From Siderastrea siderea (Eukaryota; Cnidaria; Anthozoa; Scleractinia; Rhizangiidae), in contig OZ034968.1 in the NCBI GenBank assembly GCA_964030785.1, positions 73,578,427 to 73,642,426 of the forward strand: 64,000 bases of DNA. The letters run 5' to 3'. Below the pieces are notes generated by a model. It ran no database searches and was not told the DNA's origin. It saw only the letters and a list, made by a program, of their open reading frames with translations. The translations under genes were made by a program, and so were the position numbers. Position 1 is the stretch's first letter, and each line of letters begins with the position of its first letter. Of the stretch, positions 34,620 to 44,596 are shown piece by piece.

Positions 34620-37600
34620 CCATGAAACTCGATCGGTTCTGTGTGAATGCCGTCTTCCAATACCCAGCGTTTGTCGTAGTAAGCGCTCAGCCCCAGCTTC
34701 TGCTGTTCGTATGTAACCATCCTCCCGTTGTTCATGCGAAAACCAATGTTCGTTGCCATGTCCTTGCTGCCGTCCAAAGCTGACCTGAAACGCTGCCACG
34801 TGATCTCGTTCTGTTTCTTTGACATCCCTTTCGTGCTGAACTTATTTTTTTCGCCCTCAGGTTCATCGACGAAATAACATTTCGAGCAGAGTGCAATCAT
34901 TCTGCTGCCTTCACACTCGAGTTTAAAGAGCCCAGGGGTCCGACTGCTCCACTTGTCCCAAGCTAACCACTCTTGCTTTTTTGCCTCAAATTCTGTTTGC
35001 AGCTCTGGTTTGACGATGTCTTCCAACTTTTCTGCGCTGATTGCCATGTAATTGCTGTCTGTGTCCATCTGAATATATTCGAAATCTCTTCTGTCAAAAT
35101 ACCTGTCAAGAAAGTCATAATAGAATTCAAGCATTCAAAGCTTTGCCAGTTGATATACAGCTATTCCTACCTGAAATGGTCTTCTGATTGTGATCCGAGG
35201 CTTTCGGCTTTCCAGCTCATATGCCTGCCCGATCTCGTCAAGATCACTAAAATATGCGCTTTGCAAGGCTCTGTCGACTACCTTCTCGTCTTTGGTGTAA
35301 ATGATGTTTGTTTGCCGCTCCAAGGCTTCGATGAGCTTCCCGTACCCGCTATTTCCTAACAGCTTGAACTCCTCGGCCAGCAGCGCCTCGCTTTTTTCCA
35401 CGTCTCCAGTCCGGGGTGCCTCCGTCACCTGCTCCACGAACCAAGTGAATATCTTAGTTGGTTGGTAGTCAATCGTCCGATAAACATTTGTGATCACTGC
35501 TCCATGCTCAAGATACCATGTAAGTAGAGGAGCGTATAATAATATCTTCTTTGCGGACAATGCTCCCGCGAGTTTTCTCCCGTCTCCGCGCTTTCGCCCC
35601 GTGCGCTTCAGATAATCAAGCATATGCTGCGGCACAGCTTCAATTGGTACCTCTTTGTTGTAGAAGAATGGGCACCTCTCCTCGAACTTTGGACGCAAGG
35701 GCTCAGGGATCGCTATATCGACTTCGGCAAATCCGAACCATTTTTCTTCTTTGAGCCTTTGCGTTAGTATGGGAGCGGCGGCTTGGTAGTTATAATGCAC
35801 GACCCTTCCCTTTCCGCAAGGCATGTCTCTGAGCATGGTTGACAAGTACAAAGCATTGGCGTCGTAACCCAGGACATTTTTGCAAAGACGGGGTTCCGCT
35901 ATTCGATGAGACCTTATCTTCGTGACTCCAACTTCGTGGTATCTTGTGAAAACGAGAGGCTCGGGCCTCCGACAACAGCTTCTTTCAGCATCTCATACGC
36001 TTCTTTGCCCGGGCTGTAAAGCTCCGTGCCGCTCAACACATCCGCGGAGTAAGTAATGTAAACTCACACCTGGGATGCTGACAGCGTCTTTCAGAATATC
36101 GATTCCCTTATCAGTGTAGAAAGCACGCATCTTTTCCAGAGCCTCCAGGCAGGGAGCCACATCGAGATTATTGTAGTAACGCAGCCAGTCTGCGAAGGTA
36201 CACATGCCCTTTTCTTTGAACAGACGCTGACACCCCTCCCATTCCTCCCGTGTGAGAACATAGTCGCCCTTCAGCTTCGAATACCACTCCTCAATTTCGG
36301 AAGCCCGCGAAAATCAAGTTTTTCAGGAGTGTCAAACCACTCGTACGGAAACCACGATTTTACAGTGTCGCATTCGTAGGCTTTCACCCATTTCTCGTAG
36401 CTGGTCCCCGGACCTAAGTAGTTCATGATGTCGAGAAAGCGAAAGCTGTTCGTCAGAATAAACATGATCTTGTTTCCATTTTTCGCCACTCTGACTTAAC
36501 CGGTTGTGTCAGCTAGGCGCTCTGCGAAATGCTCTCTGATCAGGTTCAGATCGTATCGCCCGGAATTGAACCCGAGAACCGGCACCTGATTGCACCATTC
36601 TTCGATTTTGAGGCGCTGCGCTTTTGGAAGCATCTTCACGTCGTCGGGCATGCACCCAGCTTGTACTTTGGACCGAATGTTTTTCCCGCGCCGCTCCAGT
36701 TCTTCCATGAACTTGCGGATCAGCTCCACTGGATTTTTTTCACAAATGTGTGTGGGCTCGCGTTCGAGGGTGTCCCCAATACTCACCGAGACTGGTACGT
36801 GTGCGTTCTCGATCGTGAGCATGCCTGTCGGCTCCTTCCGCTGATTCTTGTCTCCGTATGCTTCGAAGTCATACAAGACCGCGTGTGGGTAGCTTCGCAT
36901 TTGGGTCCGTGGCAACTCCACATCTATTTCCCCTACTTCACACGCCCATGCCTCGATTACGTGATAGCCAGCAGCTCGGGGCGCTTTTGTGCGTTTTACA
37001 GTTGCTTTGTACCGGTCTTCTCGCGATTGGTCCTTGCAGGCAATGATTTTATCACGATCGTTCGGGAAACATTTTCTGCATCCGTGCCAGTGACAGCCGT
37101 GGTATTGGAATACAATCCTCTTTTCATGGTTGTACCCGTCAACAGGAGCGCGCTCAACCCATCGCTCACCCCCGTGCCCACACATTGAGTGGTGAATGTG
37201 AATTTTCCGCCGCTTAGCTTCTCGTTCAAGCCGCCGAAGTGATTCATGGGAAGCCTGATGTTTTGGATAGAAGGCCTTCTCGAACAATTTCTGCGGTGCT
37301 TCAACTCTTTAGGCCGGGCAATCGATCACCGTCTTGCCTTGGGCGCACCTTTCGGCATGTCGTTGAAGATTAAAAGCTTTAGTGAATCGTCCACTGCAAT
37401 GAACGCATGCATACGTTCTTGCAAGCTTCGAAATATCCTTGATAACGAATGCGTGCCCCTCACAAATTCCGATTGTCAGAATGTTCGTTAGCTTGGCCGG
37501 CGGGTTCCGCCTAAGGTGCCATACCACTTCACCCTCCATGCGCTCAGGCTCATAGACACGGATACCCAACCAATCCGAGAAAGCTGCTCCATGATTCAGG

Positions 37601-38116
37601 TGTCTTTCTACCTTATCTAATTCATCGAGCGATGTTTTTGAAATGTTGTTTGGTGCAGCCTTAAGTTTGAAGAAACTCTTTGCAAGCTCTTGAGCACCTT
37701 GAGTGCTTCGATCTGGTCGTGCTCCGCGGTGCACTGCAATGCAACGCCACAGACACAAGTTGTCCTTGTAGGTGTCCAGCGCCAGCATCGACCGGCCATG
37801 CGCAAGGTTACGCAGCCAGTCTGGTAAGCGGCCTGTGCCCAACAGTGGCTGTTGGTCAAGCACGACCTTTACATCAACATTAAAGTGGCTTACAAACACC
37901 CACTTCGTGTCCGGTGTATTGATGTTGCCAGGGTCCAGGCGTACCTTCTCCCGCTCACTCAAACCATTTCTCCGCCTCAGACAGGCGTTCAAACCAAGGC
38001 GAGCCAGTGTTAGTCTACATCACCATTAACGAACCGTCTTCAATGTTGCGTAGCTGATATGAAAAGATGTGTCTGGCGTAGAAAGTTGTGTGAACTTTCT
38101 CTGGTATTTTTGCCAT
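34616..38116 (-). pseudogene. Polinton protein-primed DNA polymerase B, multiply broken
   Basis: The start is probably the ATG at 38116 (MAKIPEKVHTTFYARHIFSY). Segments in shifting frames cover, in order: an N-terminal domain with a C2H2-like motif (YACVHC...LQRHAERC, about 37390); a Vsr-like nuclease block (FQYHGCHWHGCRKCF and IEAWACEV, 37140-36930); the exonuclease with DxE (VLYDFEAYGDK) and the N-x-x-x-YD motif (GFNSGRYDLNLI); the palm with LLGNSGYGK (about 35340); and the DTDS motif (YIQMDTDSNYMA, about 35060). At least six frame changes and several stops are present, including TGA at 35135-35137 that looks like a CGA codon changed by C-to-T. Its stop overlaps the integrase stop. Confidence 0.88.
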
Positions 38117-38139
38117 AAAATTGGGTGTCAGATCTCTTT

Positions 38140-38595
38140 TCAGACCTCGGATGAAGCGCCAGCGGATGAAACGGCGCCCCCTTTCCTCTTTTCCCTCATG
38201 TTCAGCGACATTGAACAGATTTGAAGGTCATTCTGGTAGTTTGTCACCCTTCGGGTGTTCTCCGGAGGAAATGGATCGAACTTCCCCAGAAGTTCTTGCC
38301 TTCTTCTCCCCCTTCTTTGACGAGGAGGAGCAGTCGGTTGTAAGCCTTGTGGAAGCATAGGTTTGGGTAGACGTTCTTGCTCTTCCAAAGGAAGACGCTC
38401 ATCCAGTATGTTCTGAACAACCTCTCGGATAGGCCCCGCTGCCGGCGCGTTTTCCGCTAGCAATTGCATCCTGTACTGCTCATCTGCCGGCGACATTTCC
38501 GCAAGACGTTGTTGAAAAAAATCTTCAACGGTTTGTTGGCTAATACTTGCGATCTTGCAAATATATATATAATACTTACGCAGATTTTTTTTCAA
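38140..38595 (-). CDS. Pro/Arg-rich Polinton protein upstream of PolB
   Basis: Open frame of 151 codons. The conserved-looking part is FFQQRLAEMSPADEQYRMQL, then a Pro-rich stretch and an Arg-rich patch (APPRQRRGRRRQELLGKFD). The true start is uncertain: the first ATG gives MSPADEQYR from 38496, but similarity to a helix extends upstream to a tatatatata tract at 38562-38572 with no ATG. Only 24 bases separate it from PolB, so it could once have been the N-terminus of, or co-expressed with, that gene. Function unknown. Confidence 0.5.
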   Translation of the reverse strand: MKKNLRKYYIYICKIASISQQTVEDFFQQRLAEMSPADEQYRMQLLAENAPAAGPIREVVQNILDERLPLEEQERLPKPMLPQGLQPTAPPRQRRGRRRQELLGKFDPFPPENTRRVTNYQNDLQICSMSLNMREKRKGGAVSSAGASSEV

Positions 38596-38713
38596 TAGGA
38601 AATATTTTTATGCGACACTCGCGATATACATTTAAAACACATTTGTTCAATTGGAAATATTTTCTTTTCTGGACCTGATAAGCTTCTTCCTTTTACTCTT
38701 CTTCCCTTAACTC

Positions 38714-39088
38714 TTACCAATCGTTATATGCGCTGTGCCAGTCGTAAGTATCAGAGCAAATCTTTACTAAAGGTGTACTCTCGATCGGGGGAGTGTACAA
38801 CAGTTTATGTTTGATTCCTTGCTCAAAACAGGGGTAACAAAGCCCTTCCCAATGGCAGCTATTATACTCTAAGCACATTATTATGCGCACTGATTGTTGC
38901 CTGTTGTGACAGAAAGGTTGCATTGAAAGCTCATCGTGTACCAGGTCCCAACCCAAAGCCGCTCGCTCTCTCAGTTTTATGGCGAGGTAATGTTTGTAAA
39001 TTATCTCACGTAACTCAGGCGGTAGGCTTTGTATGGCTTCGGTAACCTGACAGTTGCTTGCATCGTTGTTGAATCTAACGGCAGCCAT
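38714..39088 (-). CDS. Polinton terminal small protein, right copy
   Basis: 124 residues from the ATG at 39088. It shares with the protein at 15769-16161 the layout LPPELREIIYKHY, RERAALGWDLVHDEL, a Cys in the following loop, and a C-x-x-C (CYPC) before an aromatic C-terminus. The two lie just inside opposite terminal repeats, transcribed inwards. Function unknown. Confidence 0.6.
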   Translation of the reverse strand: MAAVRFNNDASNCQVTEAIQSLPPELREIIYKHYLAIKLRERAALGWDLVHDELSMQPFCHNRQQSVRIIMCLEYNSCHWEGLCYPCFEQGIKHKLLYTPPIESTPLVKICSDTYDWHSAYNDW

Positions 39089-39204
39089 CGATCTCAAATT
39101 AGATTCACAAATCTCTAATCGGATTGGCAAACCAAAGTTGATTATACATTATACATTTTTGTTCGTGTCCGGTTATGCTTCGCTTTGTTAACTGATTTTT
39201 CTTC

Positions 39205-39548
39205 GGTTTTGTACGCTGAGTGGCTTAAAAGAGGAAAATACGGGTGTAGGAATGAGGTGTTACTGGTTTGTATGCTGAGTGGCTTAAAAGAGGAAATACG
39301 GGTGTAGGAATGAGGCGGTATTTGTCGAACTCCTTCTATACTACTGAGCGAAGTTTACGAGAAGGTATGATTAGCGTTTATTCGGGATGTCCGTAGAGAC
39401 ACGTAGTGCGGTAACGGCTTTTAATTTTTTGGAGGTTTCTCAACAAAAAATAGCACCACGTTTCTCTGGGCGAAAAACGGAGAATTTTGATTTTTCATCA
39501 TGTGCCACATATCTTCGATTTCGCTCGGTCTTAGTGGACATTGCCTCT
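39205..39548 (-). repeat. Polinton right terminal inverted repeat
   Basis: Reverse complement of 10442-10665 plus 15574-15690. It contains a tandem duplication of about 62 bp (39205-39325; ctgagtggcttaaaagagga twice) that the left end has only once. Confidence 0.88.
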
Positions 39549-39668
39549 TAAAAGGTTTTACTGGAATAGTCATGTACACCATGAGGGTGTACTAAAATCT
39601 TACGTAAAAGATAATCGCTAAGTTTCATGGAAGCCGGGAGCACAGTTCTCGGGAGCAAAGTCTTGTCT

Positions 39669-39845
39669 AGCCTGCGTACCAGTCGTTTCCGTTTCCTTTA
39701 AGCCAAGCGGGAGAAGCGTAGCCAAGCGGAGACGCGTGAAGGCATGGAGCGAAAATTTTTTGCTCTTTTTCGCCCCATGCCCTCGCGCGTCTCCGCTTGC
39801 CTCACGCTTGACTAAAAGGAAACGGAAACGACTGCTGCGCAGGCT
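39669..39845. mobile_element. Palindromic MITE, about 177 bp
   Basis: Ends agcctgcg...cagtcgtttccgtttccttt and its reverse complement; the arms extend almost to the centre. No coding capacity. It lies just outside the Polinton right end. Confidence 0.8.
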
Positions 39846-39974
39846 AAGTCTTGTCATAGAGAAAAATCTTTCATCAGTTGTTCTGCTTTGATATTAGGGC
39901 AAACTAAGCTTCTAGTTCTGGTTCTAAGGAGGGTTAGTTGTACTGAGATTAAATAATTGCCGATTAAACCTATT

Positions 39975-40070
39975 AGATATTTTTCAGTTGCCGGACCAAA
40001 ACTGTGGGATGAACTTCCCTGCTCCATTAGGAATAGTTCCTCTGCAAACATTTGAAGACTCATCTTTTAA
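39975..40070 (+). pseudogene. 3' remnant of a non-LTR (LINE) reverse transcriptase
   Basis: Short + frame reading RYFSVAGPKLWDELPCSIRN, the familiar C-terminal segment of LINE-type ORF2 proteins, followed by a TGA and a stop at 40068. Only about 30 codons survive. Confidence 0.55.
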
Positions 40071-42905
40071 AATTAGCGTACCAGTAGTTTGTTTTATTTT
40101 AATTTAATTGTCTTTAACTCACATTTTAGCATTGTGAAAAGCTTTGAACTGACTGGATTTAGCGATATAAGTCGCATGGTCCTTTGCATTTAAACGCCTT
40201 ATGCCAATGTGTACTGATCGTGTAAGCGTAATAGCATTTGTCAGTAATAATAATTAACGAAACATCAAAATTTTGAAACTAAAACGTAATCATAACACTG
40301 TAAGCTACCATCTACACAACATGTCCTCTTGCCGTCTACCAACAGTCCCGTCATTTTCATGCTGACAGGGGCCGAAAATTATGTATCACTCCATGCTCTC
40401 GAAAGATGTCGTTGACCTAATATGTGTAGTTCTTCTTGAAGAACCTAATTTAGATGGCAACCAGTTGTGATGTTAAAGGAGAACGGAAGGTGAAAATAGA
40501 ACTTTTTTTACCCCATTTTACATATAGCACATTATTTATATTAATCAAATATTTTAGTTTTTGAGGATTCACTTACATTTTAACCTTATTATCATAGCGG
40601 ACTAGTCCGCTCTGAAGAGAAAATGAACGTCCGCCATTTTGTCCGCCATCTTGAAGGCTCGGGTACTTAGCCTTACGTCATTGCGCTCACTTGCAAACGC
40701 GCGAAATTTCAATAACACAAGATCTCAAAATGGTTCAATGCATTGTCGTGGGTTGCTCAAATAGAACTCCAAGGGACACTGAAAGAGGCATAACTTTTCA
40801 TCGCTTGCCTTTGAAAAATGAACGCCTTTTAAGTGAATGGCTCGTCTGAATTAAGGTAAAAAATTTGCCTAAACTAGAGCACAGTCATATCTGTTCTCAA
40901 CACTTTGAACCCTCGTGTTTCAAAAGAAACTTCAAGGTCAGTCTTCCAGGTCTTCTGCCGGGGAAATCAACTAAAGGCAACCTAAAGAGCGACGCCGTGC
41001 CTACTTTATTTCCCCAAGCAAAGAAAATAAACAAAAGGCCAGTTAGTGAACGTCGGAGAAATGAAGCTCGTCGTGAAGAGGTAAGTCGCGATCTGGAACT
41101 TCGTCTATATTTTATGAAAGACCGTCATTTTAATTTTTACGAAATGACCGAGTGTATGAATTTCGCAAACTTGAAGACGCTTTTTCTTTATTTCTTGTTA
41201 TTTTACCTAGGAAGTTAAAAATATGCTGGATGACGGTAACCGAAATTTACCTGAGTTGAATGCTCGAAGTGTTGATGCCAACAATTCTTCGACGTCTGGT
41301 TCTGAAGGTCAGGCCACACGAGGATCACATTCTACTAAACCAGAACCGAAAAGGAAAAAAAGAAAACTACTGGCTCTAACAACACAAACCAACGACATGT
41401 CAATCCAGTGCGAACCCTTCATGGAAGATGAAGCCTGCCAAACCGACGCCGCTGAATCCTTACCACAAAGGTTTTTGTCTTTTAGTGATGTTTGTCACGC
41501 AGTCCAACATGACCACAACTACGCTTGCATAGACGACACTGTCCTTGGCAAGAAAAGCGCGCGTCTAACTGAAGATTCAAAGGCTAAGCGTGCTCTTCAC
41601 TTCATGGCAAATGAATCTGCAGATCACCATGAAAAGGTTTGCGTTAAAGAGGAATTTGAAAGCGAATGGCTATCTAGTGACATGTCAGATAGCGAGGAAT
41701 CCGAAATCAGTGACTCGGAGAGCGATTTTAACATCCAGAACGAAGAATCCGATGGCGATGATAGTGAACGTGATGATGACCTAGTAATGAAGAGAGAAGA
41801 TCCCGAGGCAGTGAAAAAGGAACATATGAATTGGCTTGATGAAAACTGTGGCGATATCCAGGAGGAGCGCAAATTTATAGTCTTCGAAAGTAAAATGAAA
41901 GAGCTTTTTGCCCGGTATGTGCGCTGTCCAAATTGCGGAAAGAATGTACAGGCAGCAAAACTTACAACAAAAGGGTCTGTAGCAACAATTGACTGTCATG
42001 GCTGTTGTGAGCAACCCGTTTCTACGCTAAATGGGAGCTGGAAATTTACTTCTCAGTGCGGGCATTCTGTTCACTGGTAATGACTTCAGTAATTTTGTTA
42101 GCATTGCGAAAGCAACAAATTTGCAAATATTCAGCCAAAGAAATTTTACTTCTACCCAAAAAAAGTACCTTTTTCCTGTTGTTAATAAGAAATTCAAGGA
42201 ACATCAAGAGGAGGTTCTTGACGAAGTTAGAAGTACAGAGGTTGTTGCAGGAGGAGACGGTCGCTGTGATAGTCAGTAGTGGTATCCGTCTGTTGGGCCA
42301 GATTTTCACACCTTTTGAGAAGTGAGGCCTATTGCGCATGCGTTGACACGTTTGTTAATAGTTCTTAATTAGTGAGTGTACATTGTACATTCCCGAAGAT
42401 TTCCGAGGGTTAATGAGGTATTCCCGAAGATTTCCGAACACTAATGTTATGCGAGTGCTTTGATGGTTCCATGTAGTGAGTGACTTTATGTATTCCAAGT
42501 TATTTTATGGTTCCATGTAATGAGTGCTTTCATGTACAATTCCATGTAGTGAGTGCTTTTATGGTTCCATGTAGTGAATGACTTTATGTATTCCAACTTA
42601 TTTTATGGTTCCATGTAGTGAGTGCTTTTATGGTTCCATGTAGTGAGTGACTTTATGCTTCCGAGTGCTTTTATGGTCCCATGTAGTGAGTGCTTTTATG
42701 GTCCCATGTAGTGAGTGCTTTTATGGTTCCATGTAGTGATTCTATGGTTTTATTCACACGAAGCAAGTTTCTACTAACAAACCATGTATCCTATTCCATA
42801 TAGATATCTGTAAGTTCCATGTAGTGAGTACCTTTATGTTTCATGTAGTGAGTGATTGTATGTAAGTCTTACCATGTAGCCTAAGTGACTTTAAGAAAAA
42901 GAAAG

Positions 42906-42977
42906 TTTTACCCGGGATTCGAACTCGCGACTTTCCGATTTGAAATTCAGAACCTTAACCATGGCGCCACCCCGACA
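42906..42977 (-). other. tRNA-like sequence in the left terminal repeat
   Basis: Reading on the minus strand: box A TGGCGCCATGGTTAAGG (close to the Ser/Leu tRNA form), an anticodon-arm-like hairpin with TTCTGA pairing TCGGAA around a TTTCAAA loop, and box B AGTTCGAATCC. The acceptor stem does not pair and the T stem has mismatches, so it is a tRNA-derived sequence and not a functional tRNA. It could act as an internal RNA polymerase III promoter. Confidence 0.6.
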
Positions 42978-43309
42978 ACCGATAAGAAAGCCAAGTCAAT
43001 TGGAAGTATAGATGCCTTAGATGTCCCAGTCCCCTCTCCAAAAGAGTTTGCTAGACCCGATAACCCCTACTATATGAATCCCCTACTATATGAAAACCCC
43101 TACTATATGAATCCCCCTACTATATGAATCCCCTACTATTAAAAACCCGTACTATTAAAAACTATATAAAAACCCTCTTTTTAAATAACCGGTTTTATAT
43201 CCCCGCTTTTTAAATTCTCCGCTTTTAATTCACGGTTTTAGACCCCGGTTTTAGACCCCGGTTTTAGACCCCGGTTTTAGACCCCGGTTTTAGACCCCGG
43301 TTTTCGGTC

Positions 43310-43620
43310 GGCAGCCTTACAGCTGCGGTTATTTTCTGCGAGTGCGTAGCGCGAGTTTAATTTGGCAGCCTTACAGCTGCGGTTACTTTCTTCGAGTGCG
43401 TAGCGCGAGTCCGGCAGCCTTACAGCTGCGGTTATTTTCTGCGAGTGCGTAGCGCGAGTCCGGCAGCCTTACAGCTGCGGTTATTTTCTGCGAGTGCGTA
43501 GCGCGAGTCCGGCAGCCTTACAGCTGCGGTTATTTTCTGCGAGTGCGTAGCGCGAGTCCGGCAGCCTTACAGCTGTGAGTGCGTAGCGCGAGTCCGGCAG
43601 CCTTACAGCTGTGAATTTAT
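43310..43620 (+). repeat. 50-bp minisatellite in the left terminal repeat
   Basis: About seven copies of a unit with ggcagccttacagctgcggt, tattttctgcgag and tgcgtagcgcgagtcc; the last two copies lack the middle part. The unit contains the palindrome acagctgc/gcagctgt and a cgcgctacgc motif. Confidence 0.92.
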
Positions 43621-43996
43621 TCCGTACGAACTTTTTAATTTCTATTAAGCTGTTACTAGCAATTTCTACGAACGCGTAGCGTGAGACTTACAACTGTACG
43701 GTTATACCTTTTCTACTACCACGAGTCCGGTAGCCTTTCAGCTCCGAAAACCATAATCACCCTAGGTCTCTTTATCCCATCTGTTAACCAGCTTTAAAAA
43801 GTTTTCTGTCGAATTCAATTGGCAGTCAAGCTGACAACATACTAAGCGGACCTATGAAATTCTAATTCTTTCACATTGCAAAAACCAAAACAAGCCCTAC
43901 ACCTGGGAAATTCTAATTCTTTCGCTCTGAAAAAAAAAAAAAACCAAAACAAACCATTCTCTCACTTTGAAAGAAGTCGAAATCACCAGTTGTTAT

Positions 43997-44596
43997 AAGT
44001 TATAATCTCAAACCCAATCAATTCTTTTTAAAAAACTAATTCCTTGAAAACAAACTTTAAATTTTATAAAATGTAATACTAGAAAATAAACCAAATGATC
44101 AATCTTACAAACCCAACTTGTAAATCTTTCGCTTTTAAAACCCAAACCAATACAACTTAGTCCAACATTTTAAAACACCCGACTTACTTTATTAATCTTA
44201 GCACTTCTTCGGTAAACAAGACCTTACAAAGTTAATCCTATTATACAATATTACTAAAAATCACAACTATGTCAAAACTATCTGACTTATAACACACTGA
44301 TTATGAAGTCCTCCTTACACTATTTTACAAAAATATCAAAAATTATCTTACATCATTTAAAACTTAGAACACACTACCTCTCAAGTCTTTCCTTAAACAT
44401 ACTTTAAAAGTATTCGGCTTATAACACACTAACCCTTAACCTAAATTTCAAATATGGTACATTATCTTTCAAAAATTAAAACTTATACCACGCTGGATAT
44501 GAAGTCTATACAAACTATAAAATAACTTACAAAGTTCCTTCACTAATCCTTGTCTACCTACTCTTTCCACTACATTCACCGAAATGTTCCATAAAT
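43997..44596. other. AT-rich 3' region of the PolB gene
   Basis: No gene. It contains four degenerate copies of a ~75-bp unit marked by (c)ttataacacactga and ttttacaaaa-type segments (about 44280-44510). It probably holds the PolB 3' UTR. Confidence 0.5.

Larger units (their letters stand above)
10442..39548. mobile_element. Degraded Polinton/Maverick element with two nested insertions
   Basis: Polintons are large self-synthesising DNA transposons related to viruses; they encode PolB, retroviral-type integrase, packaging ATPase, protease and jelly-roll capsid proteins. All of these are recognisable here. The ends are inverted repeats: AGAGG(G/C)AATGTCCACTA at 10442 and its reverse complement ending at 39548. 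Subtracting the fold-back segment (10666-15573) and the rve-HECT transposon (22034-28849 plus one duplication) leaves about 17.4 kb, a normal Polinton length. Most genes carry frameshifts or stop codons, so this copy is old and non-autonomous. I could not find the expected 6-bp target duplication (aaatta on the left, taaaag on the right), so one flank has probably changed. Confidence 0.88.
42275..43996 (+). repeat. Left terminal inverted repeat of the compact element
   Basis: Reverse complement of 51352-52934. From the outside in: a unique 190 bp; a minisatellite with the unit tccatgtagtgagtgctttta (42465-42880); a tRNA-like sequence; short tandem tatatgaatcccctac units; five copies of a 15-bp ccggttttagacc unit (43240-43310); the 50-bp minisatellite; and a unique inner part ending caccagttgtt at 43996. 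It is longer than the right copy because minisatellite copy numbers differ. Confidence 0.92.

Noticed and set aside
10436..39554. 6-bp target duplication of the large Polinton
   Set aside because: The flanks aaatta and taaaag differ, and shifting the boundary by one or two bases does not help.
42885..43127. ORF reading through the tRNA-like sequence and its inverted copy at 52241-52450
   Set aside because: Present only because the repeat is open by chance; the peptide overlaps the tRNA-like boxes and tandem units.
43310..43620. Regular 50-bp repeats resembling a CRISPR array
   Set aside because: The units are tandem without unique spacers, lie in a eukaryotic transposon terminal repeat and have no cas genes nearby.
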